Part shown: in pieces, positions 31,509-40,462 of the stretch
Position numbering within the stretch: the first letter of the stretch is position 1
Layout: each line of letters starts with the position of its first letter
Notes under the pieces: model-generated
Told to the model about the DNA's origin: nothing
The model's input: the letters and a program-made list of their open reading frames with translations, nothing else
Databases searched by the model: none
Translations under genes and position numbers: made by a program
NCBI GenBank assembly: GCA_018831265.1
Contig: JAHJCO010000023.1
Coordinates: 124,001 to 188,000 of the forward strand
From: Actinomycetota bacterium
GTDB lineage: Bacteria; Actinomycetota; Geothermincolia; Fen-727; Anoxymicrobiaceae
Length of the DNA stretch: 64,000 nt
Reading direction: 5' to 3'

Positions 31509-34289
31509 ATGTTTGGTAAGATGAGGCGCCTCAAGGGGCAGGCCGGCTTCTCCATGGCGGAGGTTGTCGCCGCGACGATGCTTTTCGTCGCCAGCGTGGT
31601 GGGGATCAGCAGCATGCTGGTCAGCGGCGGAGCCAACGTGAACAAGGGCGCGGTGGAGAGCACCGCCAGCAACCTCGCCTCGCGCAAGATCGAGGAGGTG
31701 AAGACCCTCCCGTTCTACGTGCCCTTCGACTATGTCCAGGGTGACAAGGACATCGACGACACCTACTTCAACGGGTCGTACGCCAACGGGGTCCAGGCGC
31801 AGGAGGACCAGCATCCCCAGCTCGATCACCCGGTCGTTGTCGAGGACTACGGCACCATCCCGGGCCAGCCGCGGTTCAAGAGGACTACCGCCATCGAGTA
31901 CCAGTACCTCAGCAACATCGGGGGCACGGACCACCTGGCGCCGGCCGTCATGACCACCGGCTGGACACCCTCGGACCCGAGCGGCAATGACAAGCCCAGG
32001 GGAGGGGCCGACGCGTCCGTCACCGACGACCTGCACGCCCTCCTGATCGAGGTCTGCGTGTACTACAACATAGACAACATACAGCACGTCTACAAGGAGA
32101 GGGCGCTGGCCGGCGACCTCCTGGTGACCGGGGGCTCCAACAACCCCATCATCGTGATCACCTCCATCGACCCGGTGACCGGCACCACCGATAACCCCCA
32201 CATGAACATGACCATCTATACCGACGCCGTCAGCGAGTTCGGCCCGAGCTCGACGGTGAACGTCAAGCTGTGGCGCGCGGGCACCCAGGAGATCTTCGCC
32301 AACGGCGAAGCGGTGAACGCGAGCGGCACACAGGTCACGTGCTGGTTCGACTTCACGCCGCCGGAGGTTGAGGCGGCCAACGACTACAGCGTGTCCCTGG
32401 AATGGGCGGACAGGGGGTTCACCGCCCAGTTCCGCAACTGCTTCAACCTGATAGCCCCGCCCCCCACCATAACCAGCATCACGAGCAACAACTGGGGTTA
32501 CCGCAGGCAGACGGCCAGGCAGGTGACCATCAACGGGACCGGCCTCAACAACGCCAGCCTGGTGCGGATGCTCGGGCCGTATCCCACCAACGGCTACACC
32601 ATAAACTCGGGCGCGATAACCACCAACACGCCCACCCAGATAGTCACGACCTTCAACCTGGTGGGGGACGCGGTCTCCAGGCCCAACAATACGCGATGGA
32701 GCTTCGAGATCACTACACCCGGCGGCACGATCGTGTCAGACACCACCGCCAAGCGGCTGCTGATGAACCCGCAGCCCACTATCACCGCGATAACGGCGAG
32801 CAGTCCGCCCAACTACTACAACTGGGGGTGGAAGACCCAGGCCGCCCGGAAGGTGCGCATACAGGGCAACTACCTGTACGGCTTCGACACACCCGCCGAC
32901 AAGAACGCGATACTGACGTACAGCAGCGGTACGTATAACACCAGCCAGGGGACCTTCGTTTCCGGGCAGAACGGCAACGGCGCCACGGCTACCGGACCGC
33001 TGGTCCTCGAGTTCAGCCCCACAAGCGCCTTCCCCGACGGCTTCACCGCCGGCAACGGCTACCACGCCGAGGTGCACGGCACCCGCTGGGACGTGAAGGT
33101 GCAGGGCGACCTGGTCACCACACCCGTATCGTCGGACCAGGACAGCGAGCGCTTCCTGATGAACCCGGCGCCGGTGGTGACGGGTATCACCGGCCTGATA
33201 AACGGCTACCGCAAGACCGGCGTGGTGAGCACCATCACCATCGACGGCCAGTACTTCCAGGACTCCGTCGGTTTCTACATGCTCAACAACGGCGGGGCCT
33301 GGTCTCCCAACACCGTGATAGTCCCCATGAGCGGAGGCAGTATCAACTCCGCCGGTACCCAGTGGACCGGCATACAGGAGAACCTGAACAAGGAGTACTT
33401 CATAAACTGGCAGACCTGGACCGTGGAGCCCGGGACGTCGTCCAACTTCAACAACATCAACTACAGGGCGCTGCTCCAGAACGGGAACTACGACTGGCAG
33501 TCTGTGTGGCCCGGCAACACGACCGACTTCCAGCACGCGCCGATCGCCGTGACCAGCAGCCCTTCCGGCTACCAAAACGACTGGAACCAGTCGATAGGGC
33601 AGGTCACCGGCAACTACTTCGACACGACGCAAACGACCATCGCCTGCACAACAAACCCGGAGGGTGTCAACACGCTCAGCGGGACGGTTACCGTCAACGG
33701 AGCGTATGGTGTCGGGCAGACCCTGAACAACACCATACTCTACAATGCCATCAACATGGCGCCGGGGACGTACACCATCAGGCTGACGGACAACGAGAAC
33801 GGGCGGTACTCCGACCGGAACTTCACAATCAGCAGCGGGACACCCATCCTGACGTCCTACTCCATGGCGAGCGGCACCGACGGCGTCACGTACAACAACG
33901 TAAAGGTATACGGCAGAAGACTATACAGCGGCTCCGGACTCCAGGTAAGGATGCACGGCCCGGGGGCCGAGCGATACTGTGACCACGGTACCTGTTGCTG
34001 GTTCTCCGCCTGCGCCACCGGTGATCGGGGGAAGTCCTGGTACAAGTACAGTAGTGGTGACACCATTGTCGCCAGCCGGGCCGGTCAGAGCGTGTACGAC
34101 AACCACACCATCACGCTTGAGGCGAAAAGCACCTGGAGCCACTCGCACTGTTCGTGGCCGTGCGGGTGTAGCCACAGTGGATGGAACCAGGACCCCACGA
34201 GAGAGGGTGACGACGTCGACGAGATCATCGTCAGCGGCCCGTGGGGTTGGAGCAACGCCATAAACCCGGCGGTCAATATCGTCGATTGA
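31509..34289 (+). CDS. Giant PilV-like minor pilin with IPT/TIG-type repeats and Cys-rich tip
   Basis: A 926-aa protein. The leader MFGKMRRLKGQAG is followed by FSMAEVVAATMLFVASVVGISSML, a class III-type pilin signal. About five Ig-like IPT/TIG units begin near residues 315, 423, 555, 676 and 778. The first three share P-T/V-I/V-T-x-I-T and TINGTGL- or IQGNYL-like strands, and two linkers read RxLMNPxP. The C-terminal part (about 820-885) holds seven Cys in CDHGTCCWFSAC and HCSWPCGCSHSG. The layout suggests an adhesive pilus-tip protein. The neighbouring thioredoxin/DsbD gene could form its disulfides. Confidence 0.85.
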   Translation: MFGKMRRLKGQAGFSMAEVVAATMLFVASVVGISSMLVSGGANVNKGAVESTASNLASRKIEEVKTLPFYVPFDYVQGDKDIDDTYFNGSYANGVQAQEDQHPQLDHPVVVEDYGTIPGQPRFKRTTAIEYQYLSNIGGTDHLAPAVMTTGWTPSDPSGNDKPRGGADASVTDDLHALLIEVCVYYNIDNIQHVYKERALAGDLLVTGGSNNPIIVITSIDPVTGTTDNPHMNMTIYTDAVSEFGPSSTVNVKLWRAGTQEIFANGEAVNASGTQVTCWFDFTPPEVEAANDYSVSLEWADRGFTAQFRNCFNLIAPPPTITSITSNNWGYRRQTARQVTINGTGLNNASLVRMLGPYPTNGYTINSGAITTNTPTQIVTTFNLVGDAVSRPNNTRWSFEITTPGGTIVSDTTAKRLLMNPQPTITAITASSPPNYYNWGWKTQAARKVRIQGNYLYGFDTPADKNAILTYSSGTYNTSQGTFVSGQNGNGATATGPLVLEFSPTSAFPDGFTAGNGYHAEVHGTRWDVKVQGDLVTTPVSSDQDSERFLMNPAPVVTGITGLINGYRKTGVVSTITIDGQYFQDSVGFYMLNNGGAWSPNTVIVPMSGGSINSAGTQWTGIQENLNKEYFINWQTWTVEPGTSSNFNNINYRALLQNGNYDWQSVWPGNTTDFQHAPIAVTSSPSGYQNDWNQSIGQVTGNYFDTTQTTIACTTNPEGVNTLSGTVTVNGAYGVGQTLNNTILYNAINMAPGTYTIRLTDNENGRYSDRNFTISSGTPILTSYSMASGTDGVTYNNVKVYGRRLYSGSGLQVRMHGPGAERYCDHGTCCWFSACATGDRGKSWYKYSSGDTIVASRAGQSVYDNHTITLEAKSTWSHSHCSWPCGCSHSGWNQDPTREGDDVDEIIVSGPWGWSNAINPAVNIVD

Positions 34290-34428
34290 CATCCTCCGGG
34301 AAGATCGGAGGAGCGCGCGCGAGAAGGACGTACATGCGCCCTTCCGGGCGTATGGGGTAAGGGCCAGGCCACCTTCAGACACATAGGTGCCCGTAGGTGG
34401 CCTGCTCCATTAGAACAAGGCGGTTCCA
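34290..34428 (+). other. Structured spacer before the thioredoxin/DsbD-like gene
   Basis: Three stem candidates in 139 bp: CCTCCG...CGGAGG (34293-34311), GCGCCCTTCCGGGCGT near 34335-34352, and GGCCACCT...AGGTGGCC spanning about 34366-34401. None has a T-run. They could attenuate expression or form a leader RNA; no known riboswitch class was recognised. Confidence 0.4.
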
Positions 34429-35982
34429 ATGGGTCAAAGGCCGGAACGGAAGCAGGCGAAATCAGCGTGCCTGTATCTGGTCCTCGCTGTCCTGCTTTTC
34501 GCTGCGTGGATGACGGGCGGGTTCATGGGACCGAACTCGAGGGCCACCGCCTCCACGCAGGACGGCGTCGTGGAGTTCATGGTGTTCACCAACGAGGGAT
34601 GTCCCGAGTGCGAAAGCTTGAACAAGGAGCTGCTTCCCGGGTTGGAGGCGACCTACGGATCCAGGATCAAGTACCAGAAGTACGATTTCGACAAGTTCGA
34701 CGACTTCCGGCTCATGATAAACCTCGAGAATGCCTACGGCAGGACCGAGATGTCCGTGCCCCAGGTATACATCGGCACCAGTGCCCTCATCGGCCCGGAC
34801 GAGGTCGGTCAGAACCTCGAAAAGAAGGTGGAGGAGTACCTTGCCGCCGGGGGCGTGGACATGCCCGTCGTGCCGCAAGACGGCGCCCCCGCCACGGTCT
34901 CGGAGAAGCCGGTGTACATCGCCTACTTCTACGGCGAGGGCTGTCGGGAGTGCGACGCTATAGACCTTGAGCTCTCCTACCTCAAGAAGTACGGTGGCAA
35001 CGTCACGGTCAGGGAGTACGACATGTCCAGGCCCTCGAGTGTCAAGATGAACGAGGCGATGTGCCAGACGTTCGGGGTGCCTCCGAGCCAGAGGGGGACC
35101 TATCCGGCGCTGTTCGTGGGTTCAGAGTACCTGGAGGGCAAGACTCTGAACCGGAAAGCGCTTGAGGGCGCCATAGCCAAGAGCAGGCTCGCCCCTGAGT
35201 CGGTAATTCCATGGGAGGCCTCCGAACATCAGCTCGAGGAGGCCTCCAAGTTAATAGACGAGAGGTTTTCGAAGCTGGGCCTTCCCACGGTCCTGGTCGC
35301 CGGTCTGGTGGATGGGCTCAACCCGTGCGCGTTTACCGTGCTGGTCTTCCTGATATCGTACCTGGCGTTCGTCGGCAAGAGAAAAGGCGAGGTGCTGGCC
35401 ATCGGTGGCGCCTTCACCGCCACAGTGTACGCGACCTACACCCTGATCGGGATAGGGCTGTTCTCGTTCATCCGTGCGATCGGCCCGTCGGGGACGGCCG
35501 GCCGGTGGCTGACCGGGATAGTCGCAGGCCTGACCGCCGCCTTCGGACTTCTTGCGATAACGGATTACTTCAGGGCGAGGAAGACGGGCAGGGCCGGTCC
35601 GGGCATCGGGATGGGCGGGAACGCGACGCGCCGCGTCCACGAGGCGATACGGAAGCACACCAGGCCGGCCTATCTCCTGGCGGGGGCGGTGGTGCTGGGC
35701 TTCCTGGTCACCGTCATGGAGCTGGGGTGCACCGGGCAGGTCTACCTGCCTACCATCACCTTCGTGGCCAGGGCGGGGGACGACAAGCTCAGGGCGGTCG
35801 TCTACCTGCTGGTGTATAACCTCATGTTCGTGCTGCCGCTCATCGTGGTCTTCCTGCTGGCCTACTTCGGGACGAGCCGGGAGAGATTCGTACAGTTCGG
35901 GCGTAAACATTCGGCCACCCTGGAGCTGGTCGGGGGGCTCGTGCTGGTGGCCCTGGCCGTGCTCCTGTTCGTCACCCTGTAA
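34429..35982 (+). CDS. Fusion of two thioredoxin-like domains with a DsbD/CcdA-type membrane transporter
   Basis: A 517-aa protein. After a signal-anchor helix (about 12-33) come two extracytoplasmic thioredoxin-fold units, one with CPEC (C58, C61; cis-Pro VPQVYIG) and one with CREC (C172, C175; TYPALFVG). From about residue 285, six or more helices form a CcdA/DsbD-like electron carrier starting GLVDGLNPCAFTVLVFLISYL, with a second Cys in ELGCTGQVYLPTITF. Such proteins move reducing power across the membrane to control disulfides. Its position between minor pilins, after the Cys-rich PilV-like protein, suggests a dedicated redox partner. Confidence 0.85.
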   Translation: MGQRPERKQAKSACLYLVLAVLLFAAWMTGGFMGPNSRATASTQDGVVEFMVFTNEGCPECESLNKELLPGLEATYGSRIKYQKYDFDKFDDFRLMINLENAYGRTEMSVPQVYIGTSALIGPDEVGQNLEKKVEEYLAAGGVDMPVVPQDGAPATVSEKPVYIAYFYGEGCRECDAIDLELSYLKKYGGNVTVREYDMSRPSSVKMNEAMCQTFGVPPSQRGTYPALFVGSEYLEGKTLNRKALEGAIAKSRLAPESVIPWEASEHQLEEASKLIDERFSKLGLPTVLVAGLVDGLNPCAFTVLVFLISYLAFVGKRKGEVLAIGGAFTATVYATYTLIGIGLFSFIRAIGPSGTAGRWLTGIVAGLTAAFGLLAITDYFRARKTGRAGPGIGMGGNATRRVHEAIRKHTRPAYLLAGAVVLGFLVTVMELGCTGQVYLPTITFVARAGDDKLRAVVYLLVYNLMFVLPLIVVFLLAYFGTSRERFVQFGRKHSATLELVGGLVLVALAVLLFVTL

Positions 35983-36033
35983 GATGGACAATATTGATGT
36001 CCGTGGAAAAGCGAAGGCAATGCCGGTCAGGAC

Positions 36034-36064
36034 GTAAACTGGAGCGCAGGTCGAGCGTTATAAT
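36034..36064 (+). promoter_or_regulatory. Promoter with GTAAAC-N16-CGTTATAAT layout (copy 2)
   Basis: GTAAAC (36034-36039), 16 bp, CGTTATAAT (36056-36064). It is the same layout as at 30750-30780 and lies 55 nt before the TTG start of the PilW-like gene. Confidence 0.55.
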
Positions 36065-36118
36065 GGGTGACAGGGCGTTTGCGTTGTCGCGGTTTGCCAC
36101 GCGGTTGAAGGAGAGCAA

Positions 36119-36751
36119 TTGAAGCGGATATCCCGGGTCATGCGCAAGGTCAGGGGTGAGGGCGCGTTCACCATCGTCGAGCTGACCATGGTGATGATCA
36201 TCTCGACGATAATGCTGTCCGGCCTGGTAACCCTCGTCTGGGGAGCCATGCAGTCCTTTAACTCAAGCAAGGACCTGCAGGCGGTGAACGACTCCTCGCG
36301 AAGGGTGCTCGCCACCATGAACAGGCAGATACGCACCGCGCTGCACATCGACGACTCCAACACCACCAATATCACCTTCGCCTTCTGGGCGGACGTGGAC
36401 GACGACCAGGGGAACACCGCGGACATTGACACATACACCAACGCCGAGTGGGTCGGCTTCTACTACGACGGAGCCACTCACAAGGCCATGGTGCAGGTGA
36501 CCGAGCCGGCCGGCGGCGGTACGACCACCGGGACGCTCGGCTCCTACGTGACGAGCATCGACTATTACTACTTCCCGGCCGGGGTCATCCCGACCGGCGA
36601 CCCGTACGCGCCGACCAACGGCTACGTCGGGACCAACTTCAACGAGGACATCGGCATGGTCAGGGTGGTCATCCGCTTGCAGAAGAACAGGGTCAGGCGC
36701 ACCTTCTACCAGGACGTGTTTCTGAGGGTCCTCAACAGGACGGCCGACTAG
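36119..36751 (+). CDS. Pilin-like protein, minor subunit (PilW/GspJ-like)
   Basis: A 210-aa protein with the signal RGEGA|FTIVELTMVMIISTIMLSGLVTLVWGAMQSF. The helix runs on into QAVNDSSRRVLATMNRQIRTAL, as in PilW/GspJ minor pilins, and the C-terminus has RVVIRLQKNRVRRTFYQDVFLRVLN. The start TTG 36119 is preceded by AAGGAG at good spacing; an internal ATG at 36137 is the alternative. It is the first gene behind the second GTAAAC-N16-CGTTATAAT promoter and is followed after 29 nt by the PilX-like giant. Confidence 0.88.
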   Translation: MKRISRVMRKVRGEGAFTIVELTMVMIISTIMLSGLVTLVWGAMQSFNSSKDLQAVNDSSRRVLATMNRQIRTALHIDDSNTTNITFAFWADVDDDQGNTADIDTYTNAEWVGFYYDGATHKAMVQVTEPAGGGTTTGTLGSYVTSIDYYYFPAGVIPTGDPYAPTNGYVGTNFNEDIGMVRVVIRLQKNRVRRTFYQDVFLRVLNRTAD

Positions 36752-36780
36752 TGAGACGCGCGCTAACGCGGAGGGGGAAG

Positions 36781-39705
36781 ATGAGACCGGTGGTCAAGTC
36801 CGGGCTGAGGAGTCTTGCCGGCGACGAGTCGGGGTACGTGATGATCATGACGGCGTTCGTCTTCGTGGTCGTGGCCCTGATAGGTGTCGCCCTGGCGATC
36901 GTGGGCATCAACGAGTTCACGCTATCCGCGCGCACCAAGCTGATGGACCAGTCGTACGGTGTGTCCGAGGCCGGCATTAACAGGGCCGCCGTCCAGATGA
37001 AGCTGGACCCGACCCTCACCTCCGACACGCCGGACGGCACCCACTGCTACGGCGAGTCGGGCGACACCCCGCTGTGGACCTCCACGGAGACGTTCGCGGG
37101 GGGCAGCTACACCACGGAGGTGTGGCAGAGCGAGATGAATACCGTGGGCATAGGGGAGAGGAACAACCCCACCTACAAGGTGGTCAAGTCGACCGGTACC
37201 ATCACCAAGGGATCGCGCACCGCGGAGCGCACCATCCTCGCGCGCATCATATTCGGGATCCCCTCCGACGAGTACGACGCCTCCTTCGACTACTGCATCT
37301 ACAACGGGTTCAACGAGGAAGGCGGGCACGGGACCTGGCCCGACGTGGACTACTGGGTGGGCAAGTGGACCTACGACGGCTACACCGCCTACCAGGGTCA
37401 CGCTCCCAAGGGGGCGATATACTCCAAGGGCACCATCAACATCCCCACCCAGCTCGCCAGCTCCGTGAACATCTACGGCAACATCGTGGCCACCGACAAC
37501 ATCACGCTCAGGAACGCCTGGAACATCTTCAACGGCGACAACAGCGGCGTTGCCCTCAAGAAGGGCAACGTGGTGGCCGGGCTGGACGGCTCCGGCACAG
37601 CCACCGTACAGACTCAGGCCTCGACCATGTGGTTGTGCGAGACCCTCAAGGTGCAGGCGGACGGGGCGGCGGGCAAGGGCAACGTGTGCGCCGCCGACGA
37701 CGTGAACGTCACCTCGAACGCCACCATCGGGTTCAACAACCCGCTGGTGCTTGACGGCATCAAGGCCGGACGCGACGTCAACATCTCGGGGACCGCCAAC
37801 ATAAGCGCAGACCTTCAGATCGGCAATATCACCTCGGTGCGCAAGACCTACGTTCGCAGCCGCTGGTTCACCGTCGGCGGCATAACCATCGGCAACATCA
37901 CCGCCGGGCAGCACCCCGACGGCTACGGGGTGGACCTGGGAACGTCCTGGGCGTCCTCGATCAACGTGGGTAACATAATCTCCCGTGGCAGGGTCAACGC
38001 GAACGCGACCCTGGCCGGCATCACCATGGGTACGGTGACAGCGGGTAACGACACCAGCGGGACCTACGGCGGCACGGGGGTATACTTCAGGGTGAGCTGG
38101 CTGTCGGGATGCTCGGCGGGCAACCTGACCTCCACGGGCAAGATCGACCTCTCCGCCACCGTGGCATCCTCCATCGAGACGGGCAGCCTGACCGCCGGCA
38201 CCGACAACGCGGGCGGCTCGGGCGGCACCGGCGTGGTGGTATGGGGCAACTCCTTCAGCGGCGTTGATACCAACGGGGGCTCGATCACGTCCAGGGGCGC
38301 CGTGAGCATCAGCATGCCGGCCATCGCGACCTGGAGCATCAACCTGGGCAACGTGTGGTGCGGCAGCAACGTCGACCTCAACGCCGGGGAGTTCTGGTTC
38401 GCGGACAACTCCATAACCTGCGGGACCATGCAGGCCGAGGGCTGGATAGACATGAAGTCCGGCGACGAGATAAACACCAGCTGGGTGACCAGTGAGAGCA
38501 GCGTCACCGCCCAGTGCAACGACAACATCAACATGGGTACCATCTCGGCGAACGGCAACATCTGGGTCGAGTCCGACTGGTGGATAGGCGACCTGCTCAA
38601 CAACAGGGTCAGGGTCGGCGGGATGTACGCTCGCGGCAACGTGCACTGGGAGGGCGTGGCCAACCCGGGCGACGGAGGCAGCAACTCCAACATATCGGGG
38701 GGCTGCTGGGGTAACGACGTCTGGGTCCAGAGGAACGACCTGCTGGATATCACGGATACGGACCTCAGGGACATCAGCCCGATCCCCGGCTACGGTAGCC
38801 AGTCCATAAGGTCGCACACCAACATCCACGTGGACGGGGCCGGGGACCTCTTCTGGGGTACTGACGTGAGGATGTACGACTACATGAACCCGGCAGCATA
38901 CGGCCGCAGCTTCACCGACGACGTTGAAAAGGAAAACTGGATCAACGGCGACCCGGGTCTTCCCGGGCCGTACAGCGTGGCCACGCCGGCGAATCCGGCC
39001 AAGCCGGCGACGCCCACCGTGAACCTGTTCGCCGAGGCCGACCTCGACGCGGAGGTGAACATCCTCGAGCCAAACTGGTCGTACTTCCTCGGCGCGGCGA
39101 CCGATGACGACATAGTCAACCCCGACCCGGACGCTCCGCACGTCATCAGGGACAGGCACGCCTTCGAGGCGGCCGGGACCGGAGGCGACTGGGGCTCGGG
39201 TGACGACGGGGAGATCCTGTTCAAGTGGAACGCCTCGGTCACGGACTCGCCTTACAGCTCCAACGAGACCGTCTACGCGCAGAACGGCGAGGACATAGTC
39301 CTCGACCTCAACTGGAACATGGAGGGGTCCAGCTTCAAGGGCACGGTCGTCACCAAGGGCAGCATCTACATAGACAACTCGCAGCTCGACTGGTTCGTGG
39401 ACGAGGAACAGGAGCTCAACCTGGTCGCCGGCGTGGACATAGTCAAGCGCTCCGGGGGCCTGGCGCTCTGGGAGAGCCAGGACTGCCACTTCCACTTCTG
39501 GGCGAACCGCAACATAGACCTGCGCGACCTTGTGTTCGCCCTCGGCAGCGACAAGACGTTCTACGGATCGTTCACCGCGGGCAACAGGGTCTACTACAAC
39601 AGCAACACGCTCGTCGAGCGGACCACCTTCCGCTGGTCCCGGTGGTCGCTGGACCCGGTGGCCTGGGTCGAGCCCTTCAAGGTTCAGTCCTGGAAGGAGA
39701 TGTAG
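36781..39705 (+). CDS. Giant PilX-like minor pilin with repetitive (probably beta-helical) domain
   Basis: A 974-aa protein from ATG 36781 (GGAGGGGGAAG upstream; the longer open frame from 36448 overlaps the previous gene). The N-terminus DESGYVMIMTAFVFVVVALIGVALAIVGINEF lacks Glu5 and resembles PilX N-termini. Residues 200-700 are a long series of short Gly/Asn/Ile-rich strands (NISGTANISADLQIGNITS, GNIISRGRVNANATLAG, GSLTAGTDNAG), as in right-handed beta-helix or polymer-forming proteins. The remaining part is Trp- and Asp-rich. It may be displayed at the pilus tip or base. Composition is unlike its neighbours (high Asn/Thr/Gly). Confidence 0.85.
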   Translation: MRPVVKSGLRSLAGDESGYVMIMTAFVFVVVALIGVALAIVGINEFTLSARTKLMDQSYGVSEAGINRAAVQMKLDPTLTSDTPDGTHCYGESGDTPLWTSTETFAGGSYTTEVWQSEMNTVGIGERNNPTYKVVKSTGTITKGSRTAERTILARIIFGIPSDEYDASFDYCIYNGFNEEGGHGTWPDVDYWVGKWTYDGYTAYQGHAPKGAIYSKGTINIPTQLASSVNIYGNIVATDNITLRNAWNIFNGDNSGVALKKGNVVAGLDGSGTATVQTQASTMWLCETLKVQADGAAGKGNVCAADDVNVTSNATIGFNNPLVLDGIKAGRDVNISGTANISADLQIGNITSVRKTYVRSRWFTVGGITIGNITAGQHPDGYGVDLGTSWASSINVGNIISRGRVNANATLAGITMGTVTAGNDTSGTYGGTGVYFRVSWLSGCSAGNLTSTGKIDLSATVASSIETGSLTAGTDNAGGSGGTGVVVWGNSFSGVDTNGGSITSRGAVSISMPAIATWSINLGNVWCGSNVDLNAGEFWFADNSITCGTMQAEGWIDMKSGDEINTSWVTSESSVTAQCNDNINMGTISANGNIWVESDWWIGDLLNNRVRVGGMYARGNVHWEGVANPGDGGSNSNISGGCWGNDVWVQRNDLLDITDTDLRDISPIPGYGSQSIRSHTNIHVDGAGDLFWGTDVRMYDYMNPAAYGRSFTDDVEKENWINGDPGLPGPYSVATPANPAKPATPTVNLFAEADLDAEVNILEPNWSYFLGAATDDDIVNPDPDAPHVIRDRHAFEAAGTGGDWGSGDDGEILFKWNASVTDSPYSSNETVYAQNGEDIVLDLNWNMEGSSFKGTVVTKGSIYIDNSQLDWFVDEEQELNLVAGVDIVKRSGGLALWESQDCHFHFWANRNIDLRDLVFALGSDKTFYGSFTAGNRVYYNSNTLVERTTFRWSRWSLDPVAWVEPFKVQSWKEM

Positions 39706-39744
39706 CCCTTTCGCCGACGAGATAGAATAACAGGCTGGGATAGG

Positions 39745-39768
39745 GGGCCGGCTTCACCGCCGGCCCTT
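39745..39768 (+). terminator. Candidate terminator after the minor-pilin operon
   Basis: GGGCCGGC (39745-39752) pairs perfectly with GCCGGCCC (39759-39766) around a 6-nt loop. Only TTGATCTT follows, so the T-tract is weak. Confidence 0.6.
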
Positions 39769-39849
39769 GATCTTGCGGGCCCAGGGACGCCTCCACGGCG
39801 GCCGGCCGTTCTGCTAGTATGGGTTATCCTCAGAGGAGGTCCGAATCAG

Positions 39850-40431
39850 GTGAGTGGTTTGAAGAGAATCGGCCGGTCGGCCACGGTCCTTGTGCTGGTG
39901 CTTGTCGTGTCCGGCACCGCGCTGCTGGCCGGGTGCGGGGGCTCGAGTATGAGCGCGAGCGACTACAAGGCGCAGTATACCGGGACCATCGACAAGTTCG
40001 AGTCGCAGATCGAGGAGGACGACCGGAAGGCCAACGAGCTGGTCGCCAAGAACGATCTGGCGGCCGTCATCGCGCTGCTGAACCAGCGTATCAAGAACGT
40101 CGACGAGGTATTCGACGAGATCGCCGCCCTGAGGCCTCCGGCGGAGATGCGGGACCTCCAGGCCATCACCCTGTACTACCTGTTCGCCGTGAAGCAGCAG
40201 CTCCAGGCGCAGAACAACCTCAACGACGCCATACGCAAGGAAGAGCCGACCACCGACCTGGTCACGGCCGCCGAGAACGCCAAGGCCAGGACCCAGAAGG
40301 TGACACGCGAGCTCGTGCTCGAGCTCGAGAAGCTGGGGATAACGCTGAAGGTGATGGAGCAGCAGCCCGGCCAGCAGCCAGGAAGCGCCCCGGCGTCCAG
40401 CCCGGCGGGGGAGTCGACCGCCCCGCAGTAG
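39850..40431 (+). CDS. Predicted lipoprotein of unknown function
   Basis: A 193-aa protein with a signal peptide and lipobox LLAGC (Cys29), followed by about 135 residues of charged helices (IDKFESQIEEDDRKANELVAK, VKQQLQAQNNLNDAIRKEE) and a Gln/Pro/Ser tail. GTG 39850 follows AGAGGAGG at 39831-39838. The helical body would fit a coiled-coil or spectrin-like bundle on the outer face of the membrane. I do not recognise a family. It is followed after 31 nt by the zinc-finger/Yip1-like protein, probably as one operon. Confidence 0.7.
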   Translation: MSGLKRIGRSATVLVLVLVVSGTALLAGCGGSSMSASDYKAQYTGTIDKFESQIEEDDRKANELVAKNDLAAVIALLNQRIKNVDEVFDEIAALRPPAEMRDLQAITLYYLFAVKQQLQAQNNLNDAIRKEEPTTDLVTAAENAKARTQKVTRELVLELEKLGITLKVMEQQPGQQPGSAPASSPAGESTAPQ

Positions 40432-40462
40432 CCGGACCGCGGTCGATCCAGGGAAGGAGCGT

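Noticed and set aside
36922..39495. 857-codon minus-strand open frame
   Set aside because: Exact antisense of the PilX-like gene, with Val/Arg/Gly/His-rich low-complexity content and no motif.
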